Origin: Actinomycetota bacterium
GTDB lineage: Bacteria; Actinomycetota; Thermoleophilia; UBA2241
DNA: 32,536 nucleotides
Assembly (NCBI GenBank): GCA_026392275.1
Contig: JAPLCM010000102.1
Span: forward strand, 1-32,536
Direction of reading: 5' to 3'
Shown: in pieces, positions 8,456-16,363 of the stretch
Layout: every line of letters starts with the position of its first letter
How positions within the stretch are numbered: position 1 is the stretch's first letter
Program-made: the position numbers and the translations under genes
Notes under the pieces: model-generated
Seen by the model: only the letters and a program-made list of their open reading frames with translations
Database searches by the model: none
What the model was told of the DNA's origin: nothing

Positions 8456-11239
8456 GTGAGCGGCCAACTCTCGCCCGCCTCGTTCGCCGGCAAGTGGGAC
8501 GGCAACTCGCGCAGCGAAAGCGCCGCCTCCCAAGAGCACTTCATCGACCTCTGTCGCATGCTCGGCGTGCCGACTCCCAACGAAGCCGACCCCACCGGCG
8601 ATGAGTACGCCTTCGAGAAGGGCGCTGAGAAGATCGATGGCAGAGACGGCTTCGCCGACGTCTGGAAGCGAGGCCACTTCGCCTGGGAGTACAAGGGCAA
8701 GCACAAGGACCTGAAGGCCGCCTACGCACAGCTGCTGCAGTACCGCGAGGCGCTCGACAACCCGCCTCTACTGGTCGTCTGTGATCTCGACCGCTTCGAG
8801 GTCCACACGAACTTCACGAATACCCCGGCGATTGTCCACGCCTTCGACCTCGAACGTCTACGCTCCGACCCTGAGGAGCCGTTGCGCCTCATGCGCGCCG
8901 TGATGCAGCATCCTGAGGAGTTGAGACCCGGGACGACACGCGATGAGCTCACGGCCGAGGCGGCGAACCAATTCGCCTCTCTCGCCGAGCGCCTGCGGGC
9001 CCGCGGGCACGAGCCCCACGAGGTAGCCCACTTTCTCAACAAGCTGCTCTTTTGCATGTTTGCCGAGGATGCGGGCCTGCTGCCGGCCGAGCTTCTCGAA
9101 CGGCTCGCCGCAGCGGCACGAAGTGACCCCTCCGTGTTCAGCGAAGGCCTCGCTGAGCTGTTCGCGACGATGTCCGGCCAGGGTGGCCGCTTCGGCTTCG
9201 AACATATTGACTGGTTCAACGGCGGCCTCTTCGACGGCGGCGCCGTACTGCCGCTCGGCGGCGACGAGATCGCCCTCGTCGAGCGGGTCTCGCGGCTCGA
9301 CTGGTCGCAGGTCGAGCCGGCCATCTTCGGCACCCTCTTCGAGCGTGGCCTCGACCCCAGCAAGCGCAGTCAGCTCGGCGCCCACTACACCGACCGCGCT
9401 TCAATCATGCGGCTGATCGAGCCGGTGCTGCTCGCGCCCCTGCGCCGCGACCTCGAGGAGACCAAGGCACAAGTCGAGACGTTGCTCGCGGAGGATAGGA
9501 AGATCACTGTCCGTACGCCTGTGGAGAGGAACCCACTGGGGGTCTATGGCGGATTCCTCGAGCGCCTCCGAGGGGTGCGCGTGCTTGACCCCGCCTGCGG
9601 CTCGGGCAACTTCCTCTACCTGGCGCTGCTGGCGCTCAAGGACCTCGAGCATGAGGCCAACCTCTGGGCGTCCACAGCGTTGAAGATCCCGATCAAGTTC
9701 CCTGAGGTCGGTCCACAGGCGGTGCTCGGCATCGAGACAAACGCCTACGCCGCCGAGCTTGCCCGCGTCGTCATCTGGATCGGCGAGATCCAGTGGATGC
9801 TCGCCCACGGCTTCGCCTACCAGCGTGACCCCATTCTCAAGCCCCTCGAGACCATCGAGCAGCGCGACGCGCTCCTCGACCTGAGCGCTGCCGTGCAACC
9901 CATCGAGTCGCTCTGGCCGAGTGCGACCGTGATCATCGGTAACCCGCCGTTCATCGGCGGTAAGTTGCTGCGCGCCAACCTCGGCGACGACTACGTCGAG
10001 GCGCTGTTCGCCGTCTATGATGGCCGCGTGCCGCGCGAGGCCGACTTCGTCTGCTACTGGCACGAGAAGGCGCGCGCCATGGTCGAGGCGGGCCAGGTCT
10101 CACGGGTGGGGCTCCTCGCCACGCAGGGCATCCGCGGCGGCGCCAACCGCCGCATCCTCGAACGGATCAAGAAGAGCGGCGACATCTTCCTGGCTTGGGC
10201 CGATGAGCCCTGGGTGCTCGATGGTGCCGCCGTGCACATCTCGTTCGTTGGCTTCGATGACGGCACCGAGCGGGAGCGCTATCTCGACGGTGAGCGCGTC
10301 ACTTCAATCAACGCCAACCTCACGACCGGCATCGACCTGACGGTGGTCAAGCGCTTGCCCGAGAACCGCGGCATCGCCTTCATGGGCGATACGAAGGGCG
10401 GCGCCTTCGACGTCTCGGCCGAGATCGCCGAGCAACTGCTGGCCATGCCCAACCCGGACGGGCGCAGCAACGCCGACGTTGTGCGTCCCTGGGTCAACGG
10501 ACTCGACGTGACCCGCCGTCCGCGCGGCGTGTGGATCATCGACTTCGGCACCGACATGTCGATGCACGAGGCGGCGCTCTACGAGGGCCCCTTCGAGTAC
10601 GTGCGCGAACATGTGATGCCGACCAGGATCACGAACAAGCGTGCCGCGTACGCGGAGCGCTGGTGGCTGCACGTCGAGCCGCGAACGGAGATGCGCAAGG
10701 CCCTCGCTGGCCTCGACCGGTTCGTCGGCACGCCCCGCGTCACCAAGCACCGATTGTTCGCCTGGCTGCCGCTGGCGACCCTGCCGGATAGTCAGATCAT
10801 CGTCTTCGCTCGGGACGATGAATACTTCTTCGGGCTGCTGCATTCGCGTCCACACGAGCTGTGGGCGAGGGGCCTCGGCACCCAGTTGCGCGAGGTCGAA
10901 TCCGGTTTCCGCTATACGCCGACCTCGACCTTCGAGACGTTCCCGTTTCCCGCCGATCCGCCGGCCGACGCCGTTCGCGAGGTGGAGGAGGCAGCCCAGC
11001 AGCTCAACGCTCTGCGCGTTGGCTGGCAGGATCCGCCCGGAGCGTCACCCGGCGAGCTTGCGAAACGCACGCTCACCAACCTCTACAACTCGCCGCCCAC
11101 CTGGCTCTTGCAGGCGCATGAGCGGCTCGACGGCGCTGTCCACGCTGCCTACGGCTGGCCGTACCCCCTGGATGATGACGATGTCATTGCCCGCCTACTC
11201 GAGATCAACCTCACGCGAGGCATGCTTACCGAAGGCTGA
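8456..11239 (+). CDS. MmeI-like type IIL restriction-modification enzyme (fused endonuclease, adenine methyltransferase and target recognition domain)
   Basis: GTG start; N-terminal D-x9-E-x-K nuclease motif (ADVWKRGHFAWEYK), MTase motif I VLDPACGSGNFLY, motif IV GNPPFIGG, LGAHYTD; 927 aa with C-terminal TRD-like region. Confidence 0.85.
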   Translation: MSGQLSPASFAGKWDGNSRSESAASQEHFIDLCRMLGVPTPNEADPTGDEYAFEKGAEKIDGRDGFADVWKRGHFAWEYKGKHKDLKAAYAQLLQYREALDNPPLLVVCDLDRFEVHTNFTNTPAIVHAFDLERLRSDPEEPLRLMRAVMQHPEELRPGTTRDELTAEAANQFASLAERLRARGHEPHEVAHFLNKLLFCMFAEDAGLLPAELLERLAAAARSDPSVFSEGLAELFATMSGQGGRFGFEHIDWFNGGLFDGGAVLPLGGDEIALVERVSRLDWSQVEPAIFGTLFERGLDPSKRSQLGAHYTDRASIMRLIEPVLLAPLRRDLEETKAQVETLLAEDRKITVRTPVERNPLGVYGGFLERLRGVRVLDPACGSGNFLYLALLALKDLEHEANLWASTALKIPIKFPEVGPQAVLGIETNAYAAELARVVIWIGEIQWMLAHGFAYQRDPILKPLETIEQRDALLDLSAAVQPIESLWPSATVIIGNPPFIGGKLLRANLGDDYVEALFAVYDGRVPREADFVCYWHEKARAMVEAGQVSRVGLLATQGIRGGANRRILERIKKSGDIFLAWADEPWVLDGAAVHISFVGFDDGTERERYLDGERVTSINANLTTGIDLTVVKRLPENRGIAFMGDTKGGAFDVSAEIAEQLLAMPNPDGRSNADVVRPWVNGLDVTRRPRGVWIIDFGTDMSMHEAALYEGPFEYVREHVMPTRITNKRAAYAERWWLHVEPRTEMRKALAGLDRFVGTPRVTKHRLFAWLPLATLPDSQIIVFARDDEYFFGLLHSRPHELWARGLGTQLREVESGFRYTPTSTFETFPFPADPPADAVREVEEAAQQLNALRVGWQDPPGASPGELAKRTLTNLYNSPPTWLLQAHERLDGAVHAAYGWPYPLDDDDVIARLLEINLTRGMLTEG

Positions 11240-11451
11240 ATGCGGACATCGCGGGTTTGGTGCGCGTTGGCTCCGCGGTCGTTCAGTCTCGATTCGGGGG
11301 CGGCGCATGATTGGCTGTCATCCTATGGGTGGCAAGATCCAGCAGCAGTTGGGAGCTGCCATGGTGGTAGCATCCGGACGATGACCGCCGAAGGCCCCGA
11401 GGCTGCCTTGGCGATTGACACCGGGGCTGACGTCTGGAAGGATGGTGGCTG

Positions 11452-11469
11452 GTTAACGCTCGAGTTAAC
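11452..11469. promoter_or_regulatory. Inverted repeat GTTAAC-N6-GTTAAC at the start of the TA operon, candidate operator
   Basis: GTTAACGCTCGAGTTAAC read directly; lies 6 bp before the TTG at 11476. Confidence 0.45.
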
Positions 11470-11475
11470 TACCGG

Positions 11476-11859
11476 TTGTACCGACTCAGTCAGGGAGAGT
11501 GGCCCGTCCTCGCCATCAGAGATGACCGTGGCCAGTGTCCGGTGCTGCAGGTTCTTCAGGGCGTGGATGGAGCCGAGGAAGAGAAGATGTGGGCGCGTTT
11601 CGACTTGACGGCGGAAAACGGCACTCGCACCAACCCGGAGCACTTCAAGCCCATCCACCGCAAGCGGGGTGCCTACGAGTTCAAGACCAAGCACCTGCGT
11701 GTGTTCTGCTTCAAGGATGGGAAGACCGTCGTCTGCACCCACGCAATGATGAAGAGCCAAGTGAAGAACTACGCACAAGAAGAGAGAAGAGTGCTGGCTG
11801 CAAGAGATGCGTACAGAGCCAGCCCACAGAAGGAAATCGTCGACTACGAGGAGATGTGA
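11476..11859 (+). CDS. RelE/HigB-like toxin (start codon uncertain)
   Basis: HFKPIHRKRGAYEFKTKHLRVFCFKDGKTVVCTHAMMKSQVKNYAQEERRVLAARDAYRAS resembles the RelE/ParE (Gp49-like) core; TGATG junction with a downstream HTH gene. Confidence 0.7.
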   Translation: MYRLSQGEWPVLAIRDDRGQCPVLQVLQGVDGAEEEKMWARFDLTAENGTRTNPEHFKPIHRKRGAYEFKTKHLRVFCFKDGKTVVCTHAMMKSQVKNYAQEERRVLAARDAYRASPQKEIVDYEEM

Positions 11860-12356
11860 TGTCGACACGAGCGATCGCTCGCTATTCGGACGATCCCCTT
11901 GCTCATCAGACCTACTGGCACGAACGCGCGATGCTGCAGTTCACAGAGGAACTGCACCACATGATGAGCGACCGCGGCATGACGCGAAAGCAGCTTGCCG
12001 ACACCCTCGGCACTTCGAAGGCCTATGTCACTCGCGTGCTGCGGGGTGACGCCAACTTCACCCTCGCCACCATGGTCCGGCTGGCCAGCGCGCTGGGCGC
12101 AGAGTTGCGAACGCACATGGCCCCGACTGGGACCATCACGACCTGGTACGACGCTCCGACGCTGCGGACTTGGTCCTCGGAGGGAGGGCAGCGTGTGACC
12201 GGTGCGACGCTCCAGGTCAGTGTCCATCAGCCCACGCTGCAGGTCTGCGAACCGTTTGGCGCCGGCTCTCATGGGCGTGAGTACGAAAGGGAATTCGATG
12301 TCCGACGTGGAGCGGGATCAGAAGGCGACGTTCATGCAACCTCCACTGCAGCTTGA
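11859..12356 (+). CDS. XRE/HigA-type HTH antitoxin with ~80-aa C-terminal extension
   Basis: ATG at 11859 in frame with ORF 11535..12356; MTRKQLADTLGTSKAYVTRVLRGDANFTLATMVRLASALGAEL is a clear HTH_XRE; extension follows residue ~85. Confidence 0.8.
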   Translation: MSTRAIARYSDDPLAHQTYWHERAMLQFTEELHHMMSDRGMTRKQLADTLGTSKAYVTRVLRGDANFTLATMVRLASALGAELRTHMAPTGTITTWYDAPTLRTWSSEGGQRVTGATLQVSVHQPTLQVCEPFGAGSHGREYEREFDVRRGAGSEGDVHATSTAA

Positions 12357-12792
12357 GGAATCCTTCTACGATCGCGTAGAGATCGAGGCGCTCAAGGACT
12401 ATCAGCGACAGGAATACGAGTCCGAGAAGCCCGAGCTGCTCGAAGTCGAGGTTAACCTTGCCAGTCTTGAAGCGGGTCCCGACAAGTGGGAAGTGCGGCT
12501 GGACGTGCGTCTCGAGCCCGACGAGGGCATGCCTCTGCCCCCGTACAGGGTTGAGCTGCGGGCATTCGGCCACTTCCGCGTTCCCGATGGCAGCGAAGAC
12601 GCGGACACGGCGAGAATGGTGGCTGTGAATGGAGCTTCCATTCTCTTTTCATCTATGCGTGAGTACCTGATGCTGGTTACCAGCCGAGGGCCATGGGGGC
12701 CCGTGACGCTGCCCACAATCTCGTTCGCCGGCCTTGAAGTTGAGGAACGCAACATCGAGCCTGCTGCTGTCCAAGAAGGCGAGGGCGACTAG
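12298..12792 (+). CDS. SecB-like chaperone (TAC module third component)
   Basis: ATG at 12298 with GAAAGGG upstream, in frame with ORF 12202..12792; PPYRVELRAFGHFRV...VNGASILFSSMREYLMLVTSRGPWGPVTLPTISFAGL matches the SecB fold pattern. Confidence 0.8.
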   Translation: MSDVERDQKATFMQPPLQLEESFYDRVEIEALKDYQRQEYESEKPELLEVEVNLASLEAGPDKWEVRLDVRLEPDEGMPLPPYRVELRAFGHFRVPDGSEDADTARMVAVNGASILFSSMREYLMLVTSRGPWGPVTLPTISFAGLEVEERNIEPAAVQEGEGD

Positions 12793-12827
12793 CGGGGTCG
12801 TCAGGATCCAGACCTGACCCTGCGTTG

Positions 12828-12868
12828 CCGAGAGGGCCCCGGCAGAAACCGGGCCCCTCTCGGGTTTT
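12828..12868 (+). terminator. Rho-independent terminator downstream of the TAC operon
   Basis: ccgagagggccccgg-cagaaa-ccgggcccctctcgg-gtttt hairpin (one mismatch) plus T-run. Confidence 0.8.
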
Positions 12869-13068
12869 CGTCTGCCTGGACTGTGTCCAGAGCCGCCCGC
12901 GGGTGTCGATCAGAGGCGCAGCACGTGGGGGACGAGCTTGGGACTGCCGATCATGCGCGGCCTCAGGATTGAGGCTGAACAGGGCACGTGGCCAACGTGC
13001 CACCAAATAGTGACGGTGCCCCGACGGGCGTCGTCGACGCCGACAGTCACCTGGAGTAGGCTTCAAGC

Positions 13069-13605
13069 ATGGAGGAGAAGCCGCCCACTGGCGCCAATCC
13101 ACCAGGCGCAGATGAGACAGAATTCTTCGTCGGCACACCGCTCGAGATCGTGGGCCTGGAGTCCGCGCTCTCAATGGAGCCGAGGAAGGGTGTGGCAATC
13201 CTCCACTCCTCAATCTCTCCGCCACGTCGCAAAGTGGCCTCCGCGCGGTGGCTTCTTCGACAACTCCAGGAGCACAAGTCCAGCGAGGCGCCGGCTCTGA
13301 TGTTCCTGGAGTGCTTTGTCACCACCCTCCGTTCGGCGACGTTTGCCTTGCAGAAGATGGGGTCAACGACCAAGGGCTTTCGCGCCTGGTACGAAGTGAA
13401 GCGGAAGGAAATGCAGGCGGATCCTAAGTTGCGGTGGCTGGTCAAAATGAGAAACGCCGCGGAGAAGGAGGGCCTCGTCCTGGCTGAGTACGGTCCTGTT
13501 GTGGTCGTCCGTCTGCACAGGAATGGGATGCGCGACGCGGTGGCCCAGGACCCAACTTTCAAGATTGCCGGAGGCCGCGCCCCGTCAAGTGGTGTACGAG
13601 TTTGA
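13069..13605 (+). pseudogene. Hypothetical protein, 5' part; apparently interrupted by the IS256-family element
   Basis: 178-aa ORF (FLECFVTTLRSATFALQKMG...FRAWYEVKRKEMQADPKLRWLVKMRNAAEKEG) whose last codons run into the IS terminus; plausible C-terminal part at 15036-15260. Confidence 0.5.
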
Positions 13606-13634
13606 CCGCAGGGTCATCCTCGCTGCGTGACGCT

Positions 13635-14861
13635 CTACGCTGCGATCATCGCCACCTCCAGGACGGGCTCTGCGGCGCCCGGGGTGAGCGTCTTGGCGAT
13701 GGCCTCGAGGCTCATGTAGCGCCTTCCTGAGTCGGCCCACTCGTCATTCTGCTCGGCCAGCACGGCGCCCACGAGGCGCAGGGCCGCGGCGCGGTTGGGG
13801 AAGATGCCGACCACGTCCGTGCGCCGGCGGATCTCGCGGTTCAGGCGCTCCAGGGGGTTGTTGCTCCAGACCTGACGCCAGACCTCCTTGGGCACCGCCG
13901 TGAAGGCGAGCACGTCGGGGCCCGCCTCCTCGAGCAGTTCGGCGGCGGCTGCGAAGCGCTCCTCGAGCTGGGCGACGACGCGTCCGTGCTGCTCGTGCAC
14001 CTGCGCGGCCTCGGGCTGCGCGAAGATCGAGCGCACCAGGGTGGCGACGAACGGCTGCGCGCTCCGCGGCACGCGGGTCAGCAGGTTGCGCATGAAGTGC
14101 GTGCGGCATCTCTGCCAGCTCGTCCCGGGCAGGGTCGCGGCGATGGCGTCGGTGAGGCCCTGATGGGCGTCGCTGGTCACGAGCACGACCCCCGAGAGGC
14201 CGCGCGCCACGAGGCCGCGCAGGAAGGCCGTCCAGCCGGCGCCGTCCTCGCTGGTGATCAGCTCGAGGCCGAGGCTCTCACGGCGCCCATCGGCGGTGAC
14301 GCCCACGGCGTGCACGCAGGCGACGGAAGCGATGCGCCCGCCTTCTCTGGCCTTGACCACGAGGGCGTCGAGGGCAAGGAACGGGTAGGCGCCCGAGAGC
14401 GGCCGGCTGCGGTAGGCCGCCACGACCTCGTCGAGCGAAGCGACGAGGCGGCTGACCTCGCTCTTGGAGATGCCCTCGATGCCCAGGGTGCGCACCAGCT
14501 TGTCGACGCGCCGCGTACTGACCCCCGCCAGGTAGGCGTCGGCGATCGCCGCCACGAGGGCCTGCTCTGAGCGCTTGCGCGGCGCCAGCAGCCAGTCGGG
14601 GAAGTAGGAGCCGCTGCGCAGCTTGGGCAGGGCCAGATCGATCGTCCCGGTGCGCGTGTCCCAGGCGCGCTCGCGGTAGCCGTTGCGGCGGTTGACGCGC
14701 TGCGGGTGGCGTTCGCCGTGGGCGGCGCCGCAGAGGGCGTCGACCTCGGCGTCCATGAGCGCCTCGGCCATGCGCTTCACCATCGTGCGCAGCAGATCCA
14801 CGTCGCCCTCTTCGATGAGCTTGCGCATCTCTTCCAGACCGTTCATCGTGACCTCGACCAT
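13635..14861 (-). CDS. IS256-family (Mutator type) transposase
   Basis: YPFLALDALVVKAREGGRI, VLVTSDAHQGLTDAIAATLPGTSWQRCRTHFMRNLL, WSNNPLERLNREIRRRTDVVGIFPN: DDE catalytic blocks of IS256 transposases. Confidence 0.95.
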   Translation of the reverse strand: MVEVTMNGLEEMRKLIEEGDVDLLRTMVKRMAEALMDAEVDALCGAAHGERHPQRVNRRNGYRERAWDTRTGTIDLALPKLRSGSYFPDWLLAPRKRSEQALVAAIADAYLAGVSTRRVDKLVRTLGIEGISKSEVSRLVASLDEVVAAYRSRPLSGAYPFLALDALVVKAREGGRIASVACVHAVGVTADGRRESLGLELITSEDGAGWTAFLRGLVARGLSGVVLVTSDAHQGLTDAIAATLPGTSWQRCRTHFMRNLLTRVPRSAQPFVATLVRSIFAQPEAAQVHEQHGRVVAQLEERFAAAAELLEEAGPDVLAFTAVPKEVWRQVWSNNPLERLNREIRRRTDVVGIFPNRAAALRLVGAVLAEQNDEWADSGRRYMSLEAIAKTLTPGAAEPVLEVAMIAA

Positions 14862-14940
14862 CGGGTGTCTCCCTTCAATGTCTTTGGACGGACTTGAAGA
14901 GGATGACCCCGGTGGTCGCTTGCTGCCAACCGGGCCGCCG

Positions 14941-14991
14941 CGCCGGCGCTTGGGGCTGCTCGCCTACGGCTCGCAGCCCCAAGCGCCGGCG
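14941..14991. repeat. Perfect 18-bp inverted repeat hairpin within the IS, upstream of the transposase
   Basis: cgccggcgcttggggctg-ctcgcctacggctcg-cagccccaagcgccggcg. Confidence 0.9.
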
Positions 14992-15035
14992 ACCCCACTC
15001 TCAACTCACTCGTACACCACGTGCTGGGACGCTAA

Positions 15036-15260
15036 CTTGCCGGATACGACTCCTCCAACCTTCTCGGTGACTTGGAGTCTGGATTGGCGAAAGTGTCTGA
15101 AGTCGTGGAGGAGGCTCACGCCACATTCTTCGAAGGCTGCAGGCCCAAGAACGTTCAGCCCTCTATGGCGTACATGCGGGAGAAGGCAGATGGCTCTTGG
15201 GAGCCCATCCAAATAGAAGTGGACTGGAGGCTCGTCCCCTTTGCTGACGGCGACCAGTAG
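15036..15260 (+). pseudogene. 3' remnant of the IS-interrupted hypothetical gene
   Basis: Frame reads *LAGYDSSNLLGDLESGLAKVSEVVEEAHATFFEGCRPKNVQPSMAYMREKADGSWEPIQIEVDWRLVPFADGDQ*; no good start/RBS and an in-frame TAA at 15033. Confidence 0.4.
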
Positions 15261-15404
15261 GCGGGCATCCTGGTAGGCTGGCCGAGCGTCGAGGCCAACT
15301 CTCGCCCATCGCCAGGGCGGGCCGCACGGCTACTGCGGGGGATACAGCCTCAGACGTGCGCGGAATGCAGACAGGGCAGGAGCTGATAGAATGACCTTGC
15401 ATCG

Positions 15405-15450
15405 CTCTTAATCCCAAGGTCGAAGGTTCGAATCCTTCACGGCCCACCAC
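15405..15450 (+). repeat. attR-like direct repeat (tRNA-Lys 3' fragment)
   Basis: Identical 46 bp to 8223-8268; lacks the 5' half of the tRNA. Confidence 0.9.
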
Positions 15451-15567
15451 GCTTTCGCGGCAGCGCGCGCCGTACCCAGGACAGTTGCCCAGGCGCGCGC
15501 CGCTCTGCTATCGTTCTCGGGATATGGGCCGCTGTGATGCACTTCACCTGACGGGAGCCCCGACACT

Positions 15568-16362
15568 GTGAACGGCCGCATGAAGCCCGCCGTGGGCCGC
15601 CTCTTGGACGATGCCCGCTTCTCGCTCGCCCCCCGCGGCGGCGAGGACGTCTTGCGCCAAGGCCTCATCATGCTCGCCTGCTACGCGGCCTATGACGTCT
15701 CTCGCGCGGTCGTCGTCGGGCGGGAGGCGGTCGCCATGGCCAACGGTCTCTTCTTCATGAATCTCGAGAAAGCCTTGGGCATCTTCTGGGAGCCGTGGGT
15801 CCAGGGCCGCGTCAGCGCGTTCCCACCCCTCATGGACTTCCTCGTGTGGTCGTATGGCGCCCTCCATCTGCCGCTCATCATGGCAACCATGGTGTGGGTC
15901 TTCACGCAGCGCCGCAGCCACTGGACGAAGTTCCGCAACTGGTTCCTCGCCATGAACTTCATGGCGGTCCTGCTCTACTTTCTGCTGCCCACGGCGCCGC
16001 CGCGCATGATCTTCACCTCTGGCGTCGCCGACATCAGCTACCTGCAGGGCAAGCGGCCGGCCATCTTCGAGAACGGTCTCCTTGCCAACCCGTTCGCGGC
16101 CATGCCCAGCCTGCACTTCGCCTATGCGCTCTTCGTGGCGCTGGCCCTTTTCATGCTGGCCCGCCAGACCTGGCTGCGGTGGGGCGGCTTCGCCTACCCT
16201 GCGCTGGTACTCCTGGCGATCGTCGCCACCGGCAACCACTTCGTCGTCGACGCGGCCGGCAGCGTGCTCGTGCTGCTGGCTGCCTACGTCCTCGCCGCGA
16301 GTGTCCAGACGAGCGACGTCACAGGCACGCGCCCCATGACGGTGCGCGGGCGCGACGGCTGA
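15568..16362 (+). CDS. PAP2 superfamily (phosphatase / inositolphosphotransferase-like) membrane protein
   Basis: Multiple TM segments, AAMPSLHFAYALF and GNHFVVDAAGS PAP2 motifs; GTG start. Confidence 0.8.
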   Translation: MNGRMKPAVGRLLDDARFSLAPRGGEDVLRQGLIMLACYAAYDVSRAVVVGREAVAMANGLFFMNLEKALGIFWEPWVQGRVSAFPPLMDFLVWSYGALHLPLIMATMVWVFTQRRSHWTKFRNWFLAMNFMAVLLYFLLPTAPPRMIFTSGVADISYLQGKRPAIFENGLLANPFAAMPSLHFAYALFVALALFMLARQTWLRWGGFAYPALVLLAIVATGNHFVVDAAGSVLVLLAAYVLAASVQTSDVTGTRPMTVRGRDG

Positions 16363-16363
16363 C

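Larger units (their letters stand above)
13589..15020. mobile_element. IS256-family insertion sequence
   Basis: 13-bp perfect terminal inverted repeats GTGGTGTACGAGT (13589-13601) / ACTCGTACACCAC (15008-15020) flanking a Mutator-type transposase; exact ends uncertain, no target-site duplication seen. Confidence 0.75.
8223..15450. mobile_element. tRNA-Lys-associated genomic island (~7.2 kb) carrying RM and TAC modules
   Basis: Bounded by a 46-bp perfect direct repeat, one copy being the 3' end of an intact tRNA gene; cargo of RM enzyme, TA-chaperone, and IS; flanking genes are ordinary backbone. Confidence 0.85.

Noticed and set aside
13635-14861. IS256 transposase as the enzyme responsible for island integration
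   Set aside because: IS256 DDE transposases do not do tRNA-site-specific integration with 46-bp repeats; it is a later passenger inside the island.
15163-15450. 95-aa ORF beginning MVGREGFEPSTLGLRAM
   Set aside because: This N-terminus is the antisense translation of the tRNA-Lys 3' fragment at attR, a well-known spurious annotation.
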